A stretch of 52,465 nt of DNA. Origin: Nocardia veterana NBRC 100344 (GTDB taxonomy: Bacteria > Actinomycetota > Actinomycetes > Mycobacteriales > Mycobacteriaceae). Shown piece by piece: positions 32,027 to 41,327 of the stretch (its first letter is position 1; every line of letters begins with the position of its first letter). A program made the translations under genes and the position numbers. The notes under the pieces were generated by a model. That model was given only the letters and a program-made list of their open reading frames with translations, made no database searches and had not been told where the DNA came from. The stretch covers positions 1-52,465 of the forward strand of contig NZ_BAGM01000202.1 in NCBI RefSeq assembly GCF_000308855.1. Reading direction: 5' to 3'.

Positions 32027-34159
32027 ATGCACCACGACAGCACCCTCGCCCGTCGCATCCTCACCGTCACCGCCCGCGCCGGCGGCGACACCACCCGAAC
32101 CGCCGAACTCCTGGCCCACTGCCACGCCAGCGAACCCAACCCGCTGCGCGACGCCCTGACCACTACCTACCCGGCGCGAGTCATCGTCACCGACACCCTC
32201 GAGCATCGTCTGCTGCTGGCCGAACACCACGACCGAAAGACCTGGACAATAGCGGAACTGTCGGGCCGCGCACTGGCCGAGCGGCACTGGCCGGCGTGGA
32301 CCCGCGGTCACCTCACCATCGACGACACCAGCTCCTGGCTCAGCACCGCCGAGCTGAGCGCTGCAGCGCAGCACCGGTTCACCCGCCCGAGAGTTGTGCT
32401 CGCAGCGCTGTATCACCCGGAACACTTTCCGCTACCTCGGTTTCCCTTGGCCATCAGCGACCTCGCCCGCGCCGCGCGCGCGACGCTGACCGGGGAAACC
32501 GCTCTCATGGATATGCAGCTCGGCGTCGGCCTCGACGACATCATCAACACCGTCCGTACAACGAGCCCGGACGTGCTGGGAATCTCGGCGACCTTCGGTC
32601 AGCACGACCTGCTCGAGACCCTCCTCGACGCGGTCCAGGAAATGCCGGATCGACCGCTCGTGGTCGCGGGCGGGAGCCTGACCGCCCGCAACGAGCAGTT
32701 GCTGCTGCAGCGCTGGCCCTGGCTGCTGATCGCACGCGGCGCCGGTGAGCCGACCATCGCCGACCTCCTCGCGTTCTGGCACCGCGATACCGGATTCGAC
32801 CAGATTCGCGGCCTCGGCTCGATCGACGCCGCCCGCGGCGAAGGGACCCTGTCGATCGGCCGCTACCGCCGCTCGGCCACCGTTCCCAACCGCACCCGCA
32901 CCGACATCTTCCCCGAACTCGACCTGCTCGCAACCACATTCGAACACCACGGCGTCGCCCAGCTCGAGACCTCACGCGGGTGCACCAACTTCTGCTCGTT
33001 CTGCCCCCGCGGCCACAAAGGCAGCTGGTCCGGAATCGCGCCTACTCAACTGCCGACCATCGTGTCGGGCATGAGCGAGGTCTTCGACCGCTACCCCGCC
33101 ATCGCCCGCACCCTCTACCTGGTCGACGAGGAATTCGTCGGCCGCGGACCCGACGCCGTCGAACGCGCCCTCGCGGTCGCCGATATCCTCCACCAGCACC
33201 AGTTCACGTGGGAAACCTCCTGCCGCATCGACCAAGTCGCGCGCACCGACCGCGACCGCGACTGGCATATCGAACGCGCCCGAATGTGGAAGACACTGCG
33301 CGCGACGGGCTTACGACGGTGCCTGTTCGGTGTCGAGTCCGGCGTCACCTCGATCCTGGACAGATTCAACAAGGAAACGACCAGCGAACAGAACGCCCTG
33401 GCCATCCGCACGCTGTCCGCGCTCGCAATCCCCACCCGCTACACCTACATCACCTTCGACCACCTCATGACCGAAGACGAGCTGCGCGCCACCCACGCCT
33501 TCCAAGCCCGCACCGACCTGATCCTTAAACCACTGCCGCACTTGACAATCGACGACATCGTCGACGGAGTCCGCGACGACACATTCGTCGCCGAACACTC
33601 CACCGACCGACCCTTCTACACCGGCATCTCCTACATGCTCGTGTCCATGGAATGCCTCATCGGCGCCGCCTACACCAAACACGTCCAAGCCGCCGGCCTC
33701 GCCGGCCCGGCACGGCCCTCGATGGGACGCCTGGACGCCTCCTTCGCCGATCCCCGCATCGGTGTCCTGTCGCACCACGCCCAGCTGTGGGTCGACAGGC
33801 ACTTCGCCCTCGACTACACACTCAAATCGCTTGAAAAGATACTCGACGGCCCGCCCCGCGTTGCCGCCCGCGAAGCACGGACAGTCATCAAAGACGCCGC
33901 CTTCGCCCTGCTGGGCGACATGCTCGACACCCTCAACCGCTACCGATCCCACGACAACATCGAAGACCTCGCCGAGACCGTCGGCCGCCTGCTCGACACC
34001 CGACTCGAACCCCTGACGGAACGCATGACCCACACGGTCGCCCTGCTTCGCACGCAGCTACCAGATGCCGAATCCAGACTTCTCGACGCCGAATTCGGCC
34101 GCTGGCGAGCCCACACCACCTGGCAACTGATCAACACCGCCGACCCTTGCGGGACATAG
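32027..34159 (+). CDS. B12-type radical SAM protein (710 aa)
   Basis: The CxxxCxxC cluster motif is Cys319, Cys323 and Cys326 in TSRGCTNFCSFCPRG. Residues 100-270 resemble the cobalamin-binding Rossmann domain of this class (DVLGISATFGQHDLLETLL, VVAGGS), without the DxHxxG motif, as is usual there. After the TIM-barrel part (TLYLVDEEF, CLFGVESG) comes a 200-residue helical C-terminus not recognised. ATG 32027 lacks a clear ribosome-binding site and lies 106 bp after the EEP gene. Such enzymes perform methylations, ring contractions or epimerisations. Confidence 0.85.
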   Translation: MHHDSTLARRILTVTARAGGDTTRTAELLAHCHASEPNPLRDALTTTYPARVIVTDTLEHRLLLAEHHDRKTWTIAELSGRALAERHWPAWTRGHLTIDDTSSWLSTAELSAAAQHRFTRPRVVLAALYHPEHFPLPRFPLAISDLARAARATLTGETALMDMQLGVGLDDIINTVRTTSPDVLGISATFGQHDLLETLLDAVQEMPDRPLVVAGGSLTARNEQLLLQRWPWLLIARGAGEPTIADLLAFWHRDTGFDQIRGLGSIDAARGEGTLSIGRYRRSATVPNRTRTDIFPELDLLATTFEHHGVAQLETSRGCTNFCSFCPRGHKGSWSGIAPTQLPTIVSGMSEVFDRYPAIARTLYLVDEEFVGRGPDAVERALAVADILHQHQFTWETSCRIDQVARTDRDRDWHIERARMWKTLRATGLRRCLFGVESGVTSILDRFNKETTSEQNALAIRTLSALAIPTRYTYITFDHLMTEDELRATHAFQARTDLILKPLPHLTIDDIVDGVRDDTFVAEHSTDRPFYTGISYMLVSMECLIGAAYTKHVQAAGLAGPARPSMGRLDASFADPRIGVLSHHAQLWVDRHFALDYTLKSLEKILDGPPRVAAREARTVIKDAAFALLGDMLDTLNRYRSHDNIEDLAETVGRLLDTRLEPLTERMTHTVALLRTQLPDAESRLLDAEFGRWRAHTTWQLINTADPCGT

Positions 34160-34183
34160 GCCGGGGGCAGGAAACGTCGTCGC

Positions 34184-34798
34184 TCACGCGGTTTCGGGGA
34201 TCGGTACCCAGTTGAACTCCGGGCAGAATCGCGCGTATGTGCACAGCTTCCACGTCGCGTAGTCCTGCATGCGGCCCGAAGTCCGGAGCAGATACTTCAC
34301 CCAGGTATGCGCGATCTGCTCCGGCTCAGTCATCGTCGCCTCGATCTCATCGAGCATCCGACACGAGACCGCGAAGTCCTCCTCGGTCAGCGCGCTCAAA
34401 TCCACCTCGACAGCCTCCACCGTGAACGCGAACACCAGTCGCGTCGTCGAAAACCGTGTTTTGCGTTCACCTTTGAAACTCGTGTGCGGAGCCAAGGCCG
34501 CCACCAGCTCGTCCCTCTGATCCGCCGGATAGCCGATACCTAAGTCCAAATCGCTGGTCTCGAGATTCAGACGCAAACCCAGCGAACCCACATCACGCGA
34601 CGGGCGACCGGTCCACTCCCGAATCAGCCCGGCCGCACGCGCTCGCAGCGCCAGCAGATAGTCGTCGTGACGGCGTAGGTCGCGCCAAAACTGTTCCGCA
34701 CGAGCAAATTCCGCAGCCGAAAACGCCGCAGGATCAGCCCACCGCTGCGCCAGAATTGCATCCAGATCCAACTCGGAAGGAACCTCGGAAGTCGTCAC
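34184..34798 (-). CDS. Nucleotidyltransferase-fold protein (204 aa)
   Basis: LRLNLETSDLDLGIGYP matches the SDLDL metal-binding pattern of the nucleotidyltransferase superfamily, with a later acidic VEAVEVDLSAL strand as the third carboxylate. A helical region precedes it. GTG 34798 follows GGAGCC; the frame is open upstream without a start signal. It is convergent with the radical SAM gene. Its substrate is unknown. Confidence 0.7.
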   Translation of the reverse strand: MTTSEVPSELDLDAILAQRWADPAAFSAAEFARAEQFWRDLRRHDDYLLALRARAAGLIREWTGRPSRDVGSLGLRLNLETSDLDLGIGYPADQRDELVAALAPHTSFKGERKTRFSTTRLVFAFTVEAVEVDLSALTEEDFAVSCRMLDEIEATMTEPEQIAHTWVKYLLRTSGRMQDYATWKLCTYARFCPEFNWVPIPETA

Positions 34799-35281
34799 GG
34801 CTCCGCAGCCTACCCACACCCCATGCCACGACGCCCGGAAACGGGCGGGCAGCACCCGCTTCGCCCCGACCGGTCGGGCGGCCACCGGTGGGTGGCTACG
34901 GTGGAGCCGGTCGGCAGTCACCGGGTGCATCGGACGGCGGTCGAGCGGCTCCGAACGCGCTCACAGGTGCGGTCGTAATCGCAGTAGCGGGGCCAGGCTG
35001 CCGCGGCGCGCAATCGTCGCGCTGTGGCAGCCGCTGGCGTCTATCGCTGACCGGTGGGCCGCGTCGAGGCCTACCGAGGTGAGGTGGTTCCGTCGGGCCA
35101 GTCGGTCTGCAGGGCGGGGTGTTGCAGGTCGGTCAGGTAGTCGGTGATGGTGTCCTCGTCGCCGGACCCCATGTGTCCGGTGCGCCGGCAGAGGGGCACA
35201 AAGTGGTGTTTGCCCGCGATATCCCCGAACGCCACACGACACAATCGAGGGGAACCGCCCACCGCGCGAAGGGAATTCGTG
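34799..35281. other. Intergenic region with a possible 33-aa ORF
   Basis: The minus-strand frame 35071-35172 (MGSGDEDTITDYLTDLQHPA...) has good third-position GC but no clear ribosome-binding site, and could instead be the tail of a longer frame. Nothing else is supported. In particular, no HTH-coding sequence precedes the DUF5753 gene. Confidence 0.35.
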
Positions 35282-35896
35282 ATGTATACCAGCTTCCACG
35301 TCACCGCCGAAGACGGCTTGTCGGACCTGCAACACAGCCTGATCGACCTCGAGAAGGCCACCACGGTGCAGCGTGACTACAGCCCGCATATCGTTCACGG
35401 GCTCCTGCAAACCTCCGCCTACGCCCGCGCGATTCTGTCCACCGTGATCGCGCTCCTCCAAATCCGCGACGACACCGACGCAACTGTTGCCAAGAGGCTC
35501 GCGCGACAGCGCGTGCTCGACGCCCCGGGCAAACAATTCCGGCTGCTGATGGGCGAGGAAGCGCTGCTGCGCACCGTGGGCAGCGCTGAAATCATGGCCG
35601 AGCAGATCGGCGTCCTGCTCGATATCCTCACCGCACGCGACAACGTCGAGATCGGCATCGTCCCGGTCTCCGCCCCCTTCGTCTCAACTGCTGGTGGATT
35701 CATTCTCAGCGACGACCGATACCTGGACGTCGAAACCGTCACCGGCCTGGTAAGGGTCACCGACGAGCCCGACATCGCCACCGCAGCCCGGCATTTCGAC
35801 GCCATCGCCGCCGTGGCCGCCTACGGGCACGATGCGCGCGTCATACTGCAACGCGCCCAGGCGACACACGCCCGCTTGCGGCACGACCTTCCCTGA
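35282..35896 (+). CDS. DUF5753 protein without HTH (204 aa)
   Basis: The whole protein corresponds to the ligand/partner domain of Scr1-like regulators: LIDLEKATTVQRDYSPHIVHGLLQ, then YARAIL, FRLLMGEEALLRT and NVEIGIVPVSAPF. The N-terminal HTH of about 80 residues is missing. ATG 35282 has AAGGGAA upstream, and the in-frame sequence before it has no HTH motif. It is either a stand-alone modulator or a 5'-truncated gene. Confidence 0.8.
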   Translation: MYTSFHVTAEDGLSDLQHSLIDLEKATTVQRDYSPHIVHGLLQTSAYARAILSTVIALLQIRDDTDATVAKRLARQRVLDAPGKQFRLLMGEEALLRTVGSAEIMAEQIGVLLDILTARDNVEIGIVPVSAPFVSTAGGFILSDDRYLDVETVTGLVRVTDEPDIATAARHFDAIAAVAAYGHDARVILQRAQATHARLRHDLP

Positions 35897-36405
35897 CGGC
35901 TCGCCGATCTCGCCGAGCCACGGCGCGGGTGCGCTGGGGACTCGGCCGCGGATCCTGTCGACGCGGAAACGGCGCCTCTGTCTACGACTACCTGACTCCC
36001 GCCGGCGCCGGGTTCGTTTCCGCGCCAGCAGCGTTGCTGCCACCGCAGAATCGTGGCGGCGGGTTCAGCTCGGTCCATGCCGTATTGGTCGTAGAGCAGT
36101 TTCTGGTCCGGCTGGGCGGAGGCACAGCCCGCGTCCGTCCTTCGAGCCGGATTCGGTTGCGCCAAGCCATTTGCTGATGCCCAGTTCCCGACGTCGGCTT
36201 GCCTGTGGAAGGCCTTGGCCGTCGTGGTCGAATGCGTAATCCACCGCCACGCCCTAACCGGTGATCAGCTTCTCTCGTGACCTCCGTCGGGCTCTCACCC
36301 CCGACCAACCTACGTGTCGAGTCTGCGGCCACACCCGGCCGCTGGGAGTCGGCACCGGCACCGGTATGTCTGTGCAACGCACACGCCGGGCACCCAAACG
36401 TGCCT
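35897..36405. other. Boundary region left of conjugation operon
   Basis: No intact gene is convincing. Two minus-strand frames (36065-36250 and part of 35821-36165) and plus-strand stretches with Cys pairs (near 36315-36430) have partly coding-like composition in changing frames. This suggests decayed sequence. No recombinase, tRNA or clear att repeat was seen. Confidence 0.4.
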
Positions 36406-37260
36406 TTACTGCTTGTGGGCAGGGTGCCGGAAGTCCGGGCCGAATCCGAATTCCTCTATCGGGCTGGCACTTCCGAGTGCGGTGAACCAGTTGGCAGGGA
36501 CGGCTGTTGTGGGTAGTCCGGTTTCGGGTGTGTGGTGGTCGGGGGTGCAGCGGTGTAAGGGTCCGTTGCCGGCGTCGAGGATGTGCCGGAAGTGCGGGTC
36601 GATGTGGGAGACGAACAGCGTCGACATGGCAGATCCGTCCTCGGCGATACGAGCGGCTTCGAACACGACGTGTAGGGCGGCGAAGCGGACGGCGACGCTG
36701 CGGTGGTCCCACCATCGTCGACACCAGGTGTATTGGTCTTCCCGGTGGTTGGCGGCGATGCGGACCGCGGTGACCGGCAGCAGCCATTGTTCGACGAAGT
36801 CGGCGTAGTGGCCGAATCGGAACGGCTTGTTGGCGCTGGACTCGGTGTCGGTCCTGCCTGTCGAGGTGAACCATCCAGACGGCACGGGGTCGTAGGTCAG
36901 TGATGGCAGCGCAGTGTGTTTGGTGCGGGTGCAGCGGTGCAGTGGGCCGTTGGCGGCGTCGAGGATGACGTGGAAGTGGGGGTCGAGGTGGTGGAGTAGG
37001 AAGGTCGACAGGCCGGCGGCGTTCTTGTCTGCGCGCATGGCTTCGAAGGCGCGGTGCAGGCAGGCGATGCGGACGGCGACTGCCCGGTGGCGCCACCATT
37101 GGCGACACCAGGTCCAGGTGTGTTCGCGGTTGGCTTCGGCGAGGCGGACGGTGATGAAGGGGAACAGCCATTGTTCGGCGAAGGTGACGAAGTCCGGGTA
37201 GGCCGGAGCCGGTGCTTTGCGTGGCTGCCGTTGCGCTCCAGGTGTCGCTGGTGTGGTCAT
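36406..37260 (-). CDS. Tandem DUF4913 protein (284 aa)
   Basis: Two copies of the DUF4913 motif are present, at about residues 22-108 and 147-235. Each runs through FVEQWLLPVxxVR, TWCRxWWxHR, AVRxAxLHxxFE and DPHFxxILDAxNGPLHRC. DUF4913 proteins usually carry one copy and are encoded on actinobacterial mobile elements; their role is unknown. Its ATG overlaps the coupling ATPase stop (ATGA) and AGGAG lies seven bases upstream. It is the last gene of the operon. Confidence 0.85.
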   Translation of the reverse strand: MTTPATPGAQRQPRKAPAPAYPDFVTFAEQWLFPFITVRLAEANREHTWTWCRQWWRHRAVAVRIACLHRAFEAMRADKNAAGLSTFLLHHLDPHFHVILDAANGPLHRCTRTKHTALPSLTYDPVPSGWFTSTGRTDTESSANKPFRFGHYADFVEQWLLPVTAVRIAANHREDQYTWCRRWWDHRSVAVRFAALHVVFEAARIAEDGSAMSTLFVSHIDPHFRHILDAGNGPLHRCTPDHHTPETGLPTTAVPANWFTALGSASPIEEFGFGPDFRHPAHKQ

Positions 37261-39110
37261 AGCTCGACTCCTGCTGCGCCGCCGGTGTGGCTGTCCGGCC
37301 GCGTGGGTGGTTTGGAGGGGCTGGTGTAGCGGGCCAGGGACCGGGTGACGAGTGGTTCGAGGGTGGGATTGTTCCACCAGAACTGTTTTTCGATCAGGAT
37401 CGGTTCGTGGCCGGGGAGGCGGATCAGGGCTCGGTCTTTGGGTAGGCGGGCGAGTTTGGCGACGTTGAGGATGGGTTCGGCGCGCCAGCTGGTGGTGCGG
37501 TTGGTGCCGCCGGGCCCGGTCGAGCGGGAATAATCGGCGACGTCGTGGTCGTCGACGAGTCGCGCCCACTGCTCGAGGTAGGTGGGGGTGGCGATGTTGC
37601 CGCCGTAGATTTCGATGGATTGGGCGCGGATGACGGTCAATCCGTTTGCGCCCCAGAGGTCTTCGGCTTGTTCGAGGACTTGCACGATAGTGAGCAGGAT
37701 GACCCCGCAGCCGGCGGCGTAGGTGTAGTAGCTGGGCAGCGCGTCGATGAGCGCGCAGTTGGCTGCTTCGTCGAGGACCGCCAGCAGCGGCACCGCCAGG
37801 CGGCCTTCGGGGCGTGCGCGGGCGACGGTCAGCGCTGATTCCAGGATTTGGCCGACGAGGGCGGCGGTGAGGGCGGCGGCGGAGTCCGGTCCGGTCATCG
37901 ACAACGCGAACAGGGTGTCGTTGCTGGTGACGAACTCCGCAGGTTTGAATTCGGGCAGGTCGTGCGTCTTCGGCGCCAGCGCGGTGTCGATGGCGATCGC
38001 GTCGCTGGTTTCGTAGACGCTGATGCGTTGGCGCGCTGGTGGGGTGATCATGGTGGCGTAGCCTTCGTCGGAGAGGACGTTCAAGAACCTGCGGGCCATG
38101 TCGTAGAGGCCGTCGCGTTGGCGGGCGTACAAGCCTTGGGCGTCCGAGATACGTTGCGCTGCACGAGTGTGATGGTGGTGGCGCAGGATCAGGATCGGGG
38201 TTTGGTCTTGATCGCTGGACAGCCATTCGGCGACGTGGAGAAGGTCGCCGTCGACGCACGCGGCGGCCAGAATATAGAGGGCCAGCAGTTCTTGAGCGCC
38301 GCCGTCGAAGTAGGAGTCGACTCGGGCGTTGGCGCGCTCCGACGCCGATCCCGAGGCCCCGGAGACGAAGAATGAGGCCAGCTTGCGCGCGGCGGCGAGG
38401 GTATGGATGCGGGCGAGCAGGTCGACCCAGAATCCGCATTCGGCCTGCCCGGTCACCGCTTGTAGATCGCACAGCCAGACTCGGCCACGTTGTTCGCGCC
38501 CGAACGTGGTGTGCCGGTAGAGGTCTGGTTTGTTAGAGGTGGCCAGTACCGGTCCCCACGCGCTCAGCACCGCAGGGATGGCCCAGGCCATTGTTTTGCC
38601 GGTGCGTTGCCCGGCCGCGATGAACACTCCCATTTCGGCCGGCACGAACAACTCGATCCCGCCGACGACAGTACGGCCCAACGGTGGCCCCGGCAGAGCC
38701 CGCACATCGGCTGGGGCGTCTTTGAGAAGCCGTTCGGCCGCGGTGGCGTTGTCCTGTTGCCGCGCAGCCGAGATTTGTCGCGGCGAGACCATTGTGCGGG
38801 CCGCTTGGTCGATGTCGTTGCGCCGCATTGCCGCCCACCGCCCGCGGGTCGTGGTCGCGAAAGCGCCGAGGGCTGCCAACGCGAATACGAAGAGCGCGCT
38901 GGATTGCCACGGCCAGGGATGCCGGCCGGCCATGACCTGCAGGAGCGCCGCGACTGGGTGGGCGGTGATGGGCACTCCGGCGCACCAGCTTCCGGCCGAC
39001 AGTGCCGCCCACGCGAGCAGCGCCAACGCGATGAGGCCGAGGGCGATGAGCAGCAGCCAGGCTTCTTCCCCGAGACCTCCGGTGGTGCGGCGCCGCGTTT
39101 GCCGCGCCAT
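37257..39110 (-). CDS. TraD/TraG-type coupling ATPase (617 aa)
   Basis: Two membrane helices (about residues 17-37 and 70-87) are followed by an ATPase core with Walker A GQRTGKT (167-173) and Walker B VPLLAVLDEAAN (Asp447-Glu448). The TraM-recognition-like region contains LLTIVQVLEQAEDLWG and EIYGGN. Coupling proteins carry the relaxase-DNA complex to the transfer channel. GTG 39113 or ATG 39110 may start it; I chose ATG. It is separated from the upstream gene by 70 bp of unusually AT-rich DNA, unlike nearly all other junctions here. Confidence 0.88.
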   Translation of the reverse strand: MARQTRRRTTGGLGEEAWLLLIALGLIALALLAWAALSAGSWCAGVPITAHPVAALLQVMAGRHPWPWQSSALFVFALAALGAFATTTRGRWAAMRRNDIDQAARTMVSPRQISAARQQDNATAAERLLKDAPADVRALPGPPLGRTVVGGIELFVPAEMGVFIAAGQRTGKTMAWAIPAVLSAWGPVLATSNKPDLYRHTTFGREQRGRVWLCDLQAVTGQAECGFWVDLLARIHTLAAARKLASFFVSGASGSASERANARVDSYFDGGAQELLALYILAAACVDGDLLHVAEWLSSDQDQTPILILRHHHHTRAAQRISDAQGLYARQRDGLYDMARRFLNVLSDEGYATMITPPARQRISVYETSDAIAIDTALAPKTHDLPEFKPAEFVTSNDTLFALSMTGPDSAAALTAALVGQILESALTVARARPEGRLAVPLLAVLDEAANCALIDALPSYYTYAAGCGVILLTIVQVLEQAEDLWGANGLTVIRAQSIEIYGGNIATPTYLEQWARLVDDHDVADYSRSTGPGGTNRTTSWRAEPILNVAKLARLPKDRALIRLPGHEPILIEKQFWWNNPTLEPLVTRSLARYTSPSKPPTRPDSHTGGAAGVEL

Positions 39111-39180
39111 CACCCCGCCCCCGCTGAGACTGGGGATAGCGTTGTGAATATCTGTGTATAACAGTCATGGCAGAGGTGGT
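39111..39180. promoter_or_regulatory. AT-rich gap, possible internal promoter
   Basis: This 70-bp gap interrupts a chain of overlapping genes. Positions 39141-39165 (GTTGTGAATATCTGTGTATA) are far more AT-rich than the surroundings and include a 13-bp imperfect palindrome CTGT-GTATA-ACAG. On the minus strand it could be a promoter for the coupling ATPase and DUF4913 genes. Confidence 0.4.
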
Positions 39181-40443
39181 TCACAGGTTCACCTCGCGTT
39201 CTGCCTGGGCGGCAATCTCTTTCGTGGCAAGCTCACGGGTGGCTGGGGCCCATTCGCCGGGCTGGGGGTCGGGAAGTGCGGTGTCGACCGCGCTGCTGAT
39301 CGCAGCACCTGCCTCCACGTCGGAGGTGTTGTGAGTGACCGGCATAGCCGTCTCTATCGTGGTGACGGCGGCATGTGGCTGCGCGGAGGTTGTTCGGGCG
39401 AGTTGGGTGCGGTAGGAGTCGGCGGCGGCGCGGGCGACGTCGCGTTGTTCGACGAGTTGGGCGATGCGTCCCAGATGCGGGTCGGAAGGCTGTGCGGCCC
39501 AGTAGGTTCCGTCGCGGCCCGTGGTGTAGGCGGTGTGTACCTGTGCGTCGGTGAGACCGATGGCGAGGGCATCGCGGCGTGCGGCGCTCAGGCCGGCCCG
39601 CAGCCGGTCGAGCCGGGCGATGCGGGCTTGGTCATCGATTCCGTTGAGCCCGTCGGCGAGAGTGCTGTGCTCGGCCGCGAGATCCTGCACCTCTCGTAGG
39701 GCCTCGGCGTGGCGGCGCTGCCATGTTTCGGTCTCGCTGTAGTCGGCCGAGATCGGCGCCTCGCGAACCGCGCGGGGCAGCAGCATTTTCCGTGCGTCGC
39801 GGCCGTCGTCGAGATCGGATGCTGCTTCCTCAGTCTCGAGCAGTTCGTCGGTGTCGGCGATGACCGCGTCGACCTGTTCGAGGCTCGGCAACGCGGCAGC
39901 CGGATTTCTGGGAGCGCCAAGTGTGCGCTCGACGGCGGTGCGGCGATCGACCTCATTCGCGGTTCGCGCGGTTGGCGCCGCGGTGGCGCCCATGTCGGGT
40001 TGCAGGTAGGGATAGCGGCGCGCGGCGTCTTGGTCCGATCCGGCGATCGTGGCCGTGCCGTGCCCGGTGATCAGGCGGGCTTGCTGCAGGGTACGCCAAA
40101 TGTCGTCGTCGATGGCCACCTCGCCAGTGGCGCGGGCGCGGGCGATCTGGTCGAAGTTGCGGCGCGCGATTTCCGGTTGAGTTCGCCACCCGGCCACGAC
40201 CCGCTGCAATCCGGCCCAGGTACCGCGCCAGTGTTCGGACTCGTGGCGCGCCCACCTGATCGCCAACTCGTCCGCGCGGGCGTGGAATTCGGCGCGCGCC
40301 TCGGCGGAGATGGCGGAGGGCGCGATTTCGCGTAGCTGGTAATAGCGCGCGAAATCGGCGCGCAGCTGCCGCTCGGTGTGCGAGGCGGCGTCGCGATAGT
40401 AGTCGGGGTTGGTAAAGCCCAGCGGCTCGTCCAGAGCGGTCAC
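39181..40443 (-). CDS. Conjugation-operon protein, tandem family member 1 (420 aa)
   Basis: The protein is helical and Ala/Arg/Glu-rich, without membrane helices or catalytic motifs I can name. Near its C-terminus it has SSAVDTALPDPQPGEWAPAT, the motif shared by neighbouring genes (AIDxALP...W). GTG 40443 overlaps the preceding stop as GTGA, with GGAGGTCGAGCC as embedded ribosome-binding site. The longer open frame upstream belongs to the antisense or out-of-frame shadow of the next gene. Confidence 0.75.
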   Translation of the reverse strand: MTALDEPLGFTNPDYYRDAASHTERQLRADFARYYQLREIAPSAISAEARAEFHARADELAIRWARHESEHWRGTWAGLQRVVAGWRTQPEIARRNFDQIARARATGEVAIDDDIWRTLQQARLITGHGTATIAGSDQDAARRYPYLQPDMGATAAPTARTANEVDRRTAVERTLGAPRNPAAALPSLEQVDAVIADTDELLETEEAASDLDDGRDARKMLLPRAVREAPISADYSETETWQRRHAEALREVQDLAAEHSTLADGLNGIDDQARIARLDRLRAGLSAARRDALAIGLTDAQVHTAYTTGRDGTYWAAQPSDPHLGRIAQLVEQRDVARAAADSYRTQLARTTSAQPHAAVTTIETAMPVTHNTSDVEAGAAISSAVDTALPDPQPGEWAPATRELATKEIAAQAEREVNL

Positions 40444-41327
40444 GGCTCGACCTCCGGCCCGTGATCCGACGTGGCGGGCGGCGGCCCGGGGTCGGGATCG
40501 GTGGTATCGGGCCAGTAGTCGGGCTGGCCGGGCAGTGCGGTGTCGATCGCGGTACCGATGCCGCCGCTTGTGTCGGTCAGCAGGGTTGGGTCGAGGGTAT
40601 CGATTTCGTTGGCCAGCGCCAGTTCGGCGTTCATGCGGGCGAGCGCATGGGCAGGCTGCGGCCCGGGTTCGACGTTGTGGTGGCGGTGGCCGGCCAGCCA
40701 TTCGGCATCGACCAGTTCCTCAGCCTGATCGGTGATGGTGTTGTACGCGTGCGCGAGGTCTTCGGTCAGGGCTTCGATGCGCGCGTTTGCTTGGGCGAGT
40801 TCGTGTTCGAGGTCGCGTATCCGGGTGCGGTCGGCGCCGGCGCGGGCCTCGACGAGGGTGAGTGCGTGCGCGAGGTATTCGAGCCGGCCCAGCAACCGGT
40901 GGGCGGGTTGCTGGTCCCACCCGACACCGGCCAGCCCGAGATCGTGGGCGGTGTCGATGTCGCTGATAGGCACCCCACTGTGGACGGCATCGAGGTAGGC
41001 GCGGCGAAGGTCGTCTTCGATGCCGTTGATCGCGGTCACCCGCCACTCGCCGGGGCCAGCCTCGGTCGTGGTGTCGGCTGCCGGATGCTGTTGCCACTCG
41101 ATGTAGCGCTTCATCGAGTCCTGCACGGCGCGCAGAGCCGTCGCGCGCAGGGCGTCAGGGTCGTCGGGGCCGAACCGGACGGCCAGAGGGCTCGCTACGG
41201 TGCGGGATCGAAACGCTGTCGCCGGCACCGGAGCACGGGCCGCCGCGTCGGAGAGAGTGGGGTTCACTGCGGGGTCCGGCGCGTTAACGCTGGGAGATTT
41301 AGGTAGGGGGAATGTGTTGTCGGACAT
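40440..41327 (-). CDS. Conjugation-operon protein, tandem family member 2 (295 aa)
   Basis: A central coiled coil (RDLEHELAQANARIEALTEDL) follows a helix with GVPISDIDTAHDLGLAG that matches the GIPxxWxxxAR segment of other members. The C-terminal motif is GTAIDTALPGQPDYWPDT. The last residues EVEP are spelled by the ribosome-binding site of the next gene. ATG 41327 has AAGGCGGA upstream. Confidence 0.75.
   Translation of the reverse strand: MSDNTFPLPKSPSVNAPDPAVNPTLSDAAARAPVPATAFRSRTVASPLAVRFGPDDPDALRATALRAVQDSMKRYIEWQQHPAADTTTEAGPGEWRVTAINGIEDDLRRAYLDAVHSGVPISDIDTAHDLGLAGVGWDQQPAHRLLGRLEYLAHALTLVEARAGADRTRIRDLEHELAQANARIEALTEDLAHAYNTITDQAEELVDAEWLAGHRHHNVEPGPQPAHALARMNAELALANEIDTLDPTLLTDTSGGIGTAIDTALPGQPDYWPDTTDPDPGPPPATSDHGPEVEP

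Noticed and set aside
36261..36485. Zinc-ribbon-like frame with Cys pairs on the plus strand
   Set aside because: The Cys motifs are split between two frames, and the right part is antisense to the DUF4913 gene; treated only as possible decayed sequence.
40083..40701. N-terminal extension of tandem member 1
   Set aside because: The upstream part is an Arg/Pro-rich out-of-frame reading of member 2; the GTG at 40443 with embedded ribosome-binding site is the credible start.
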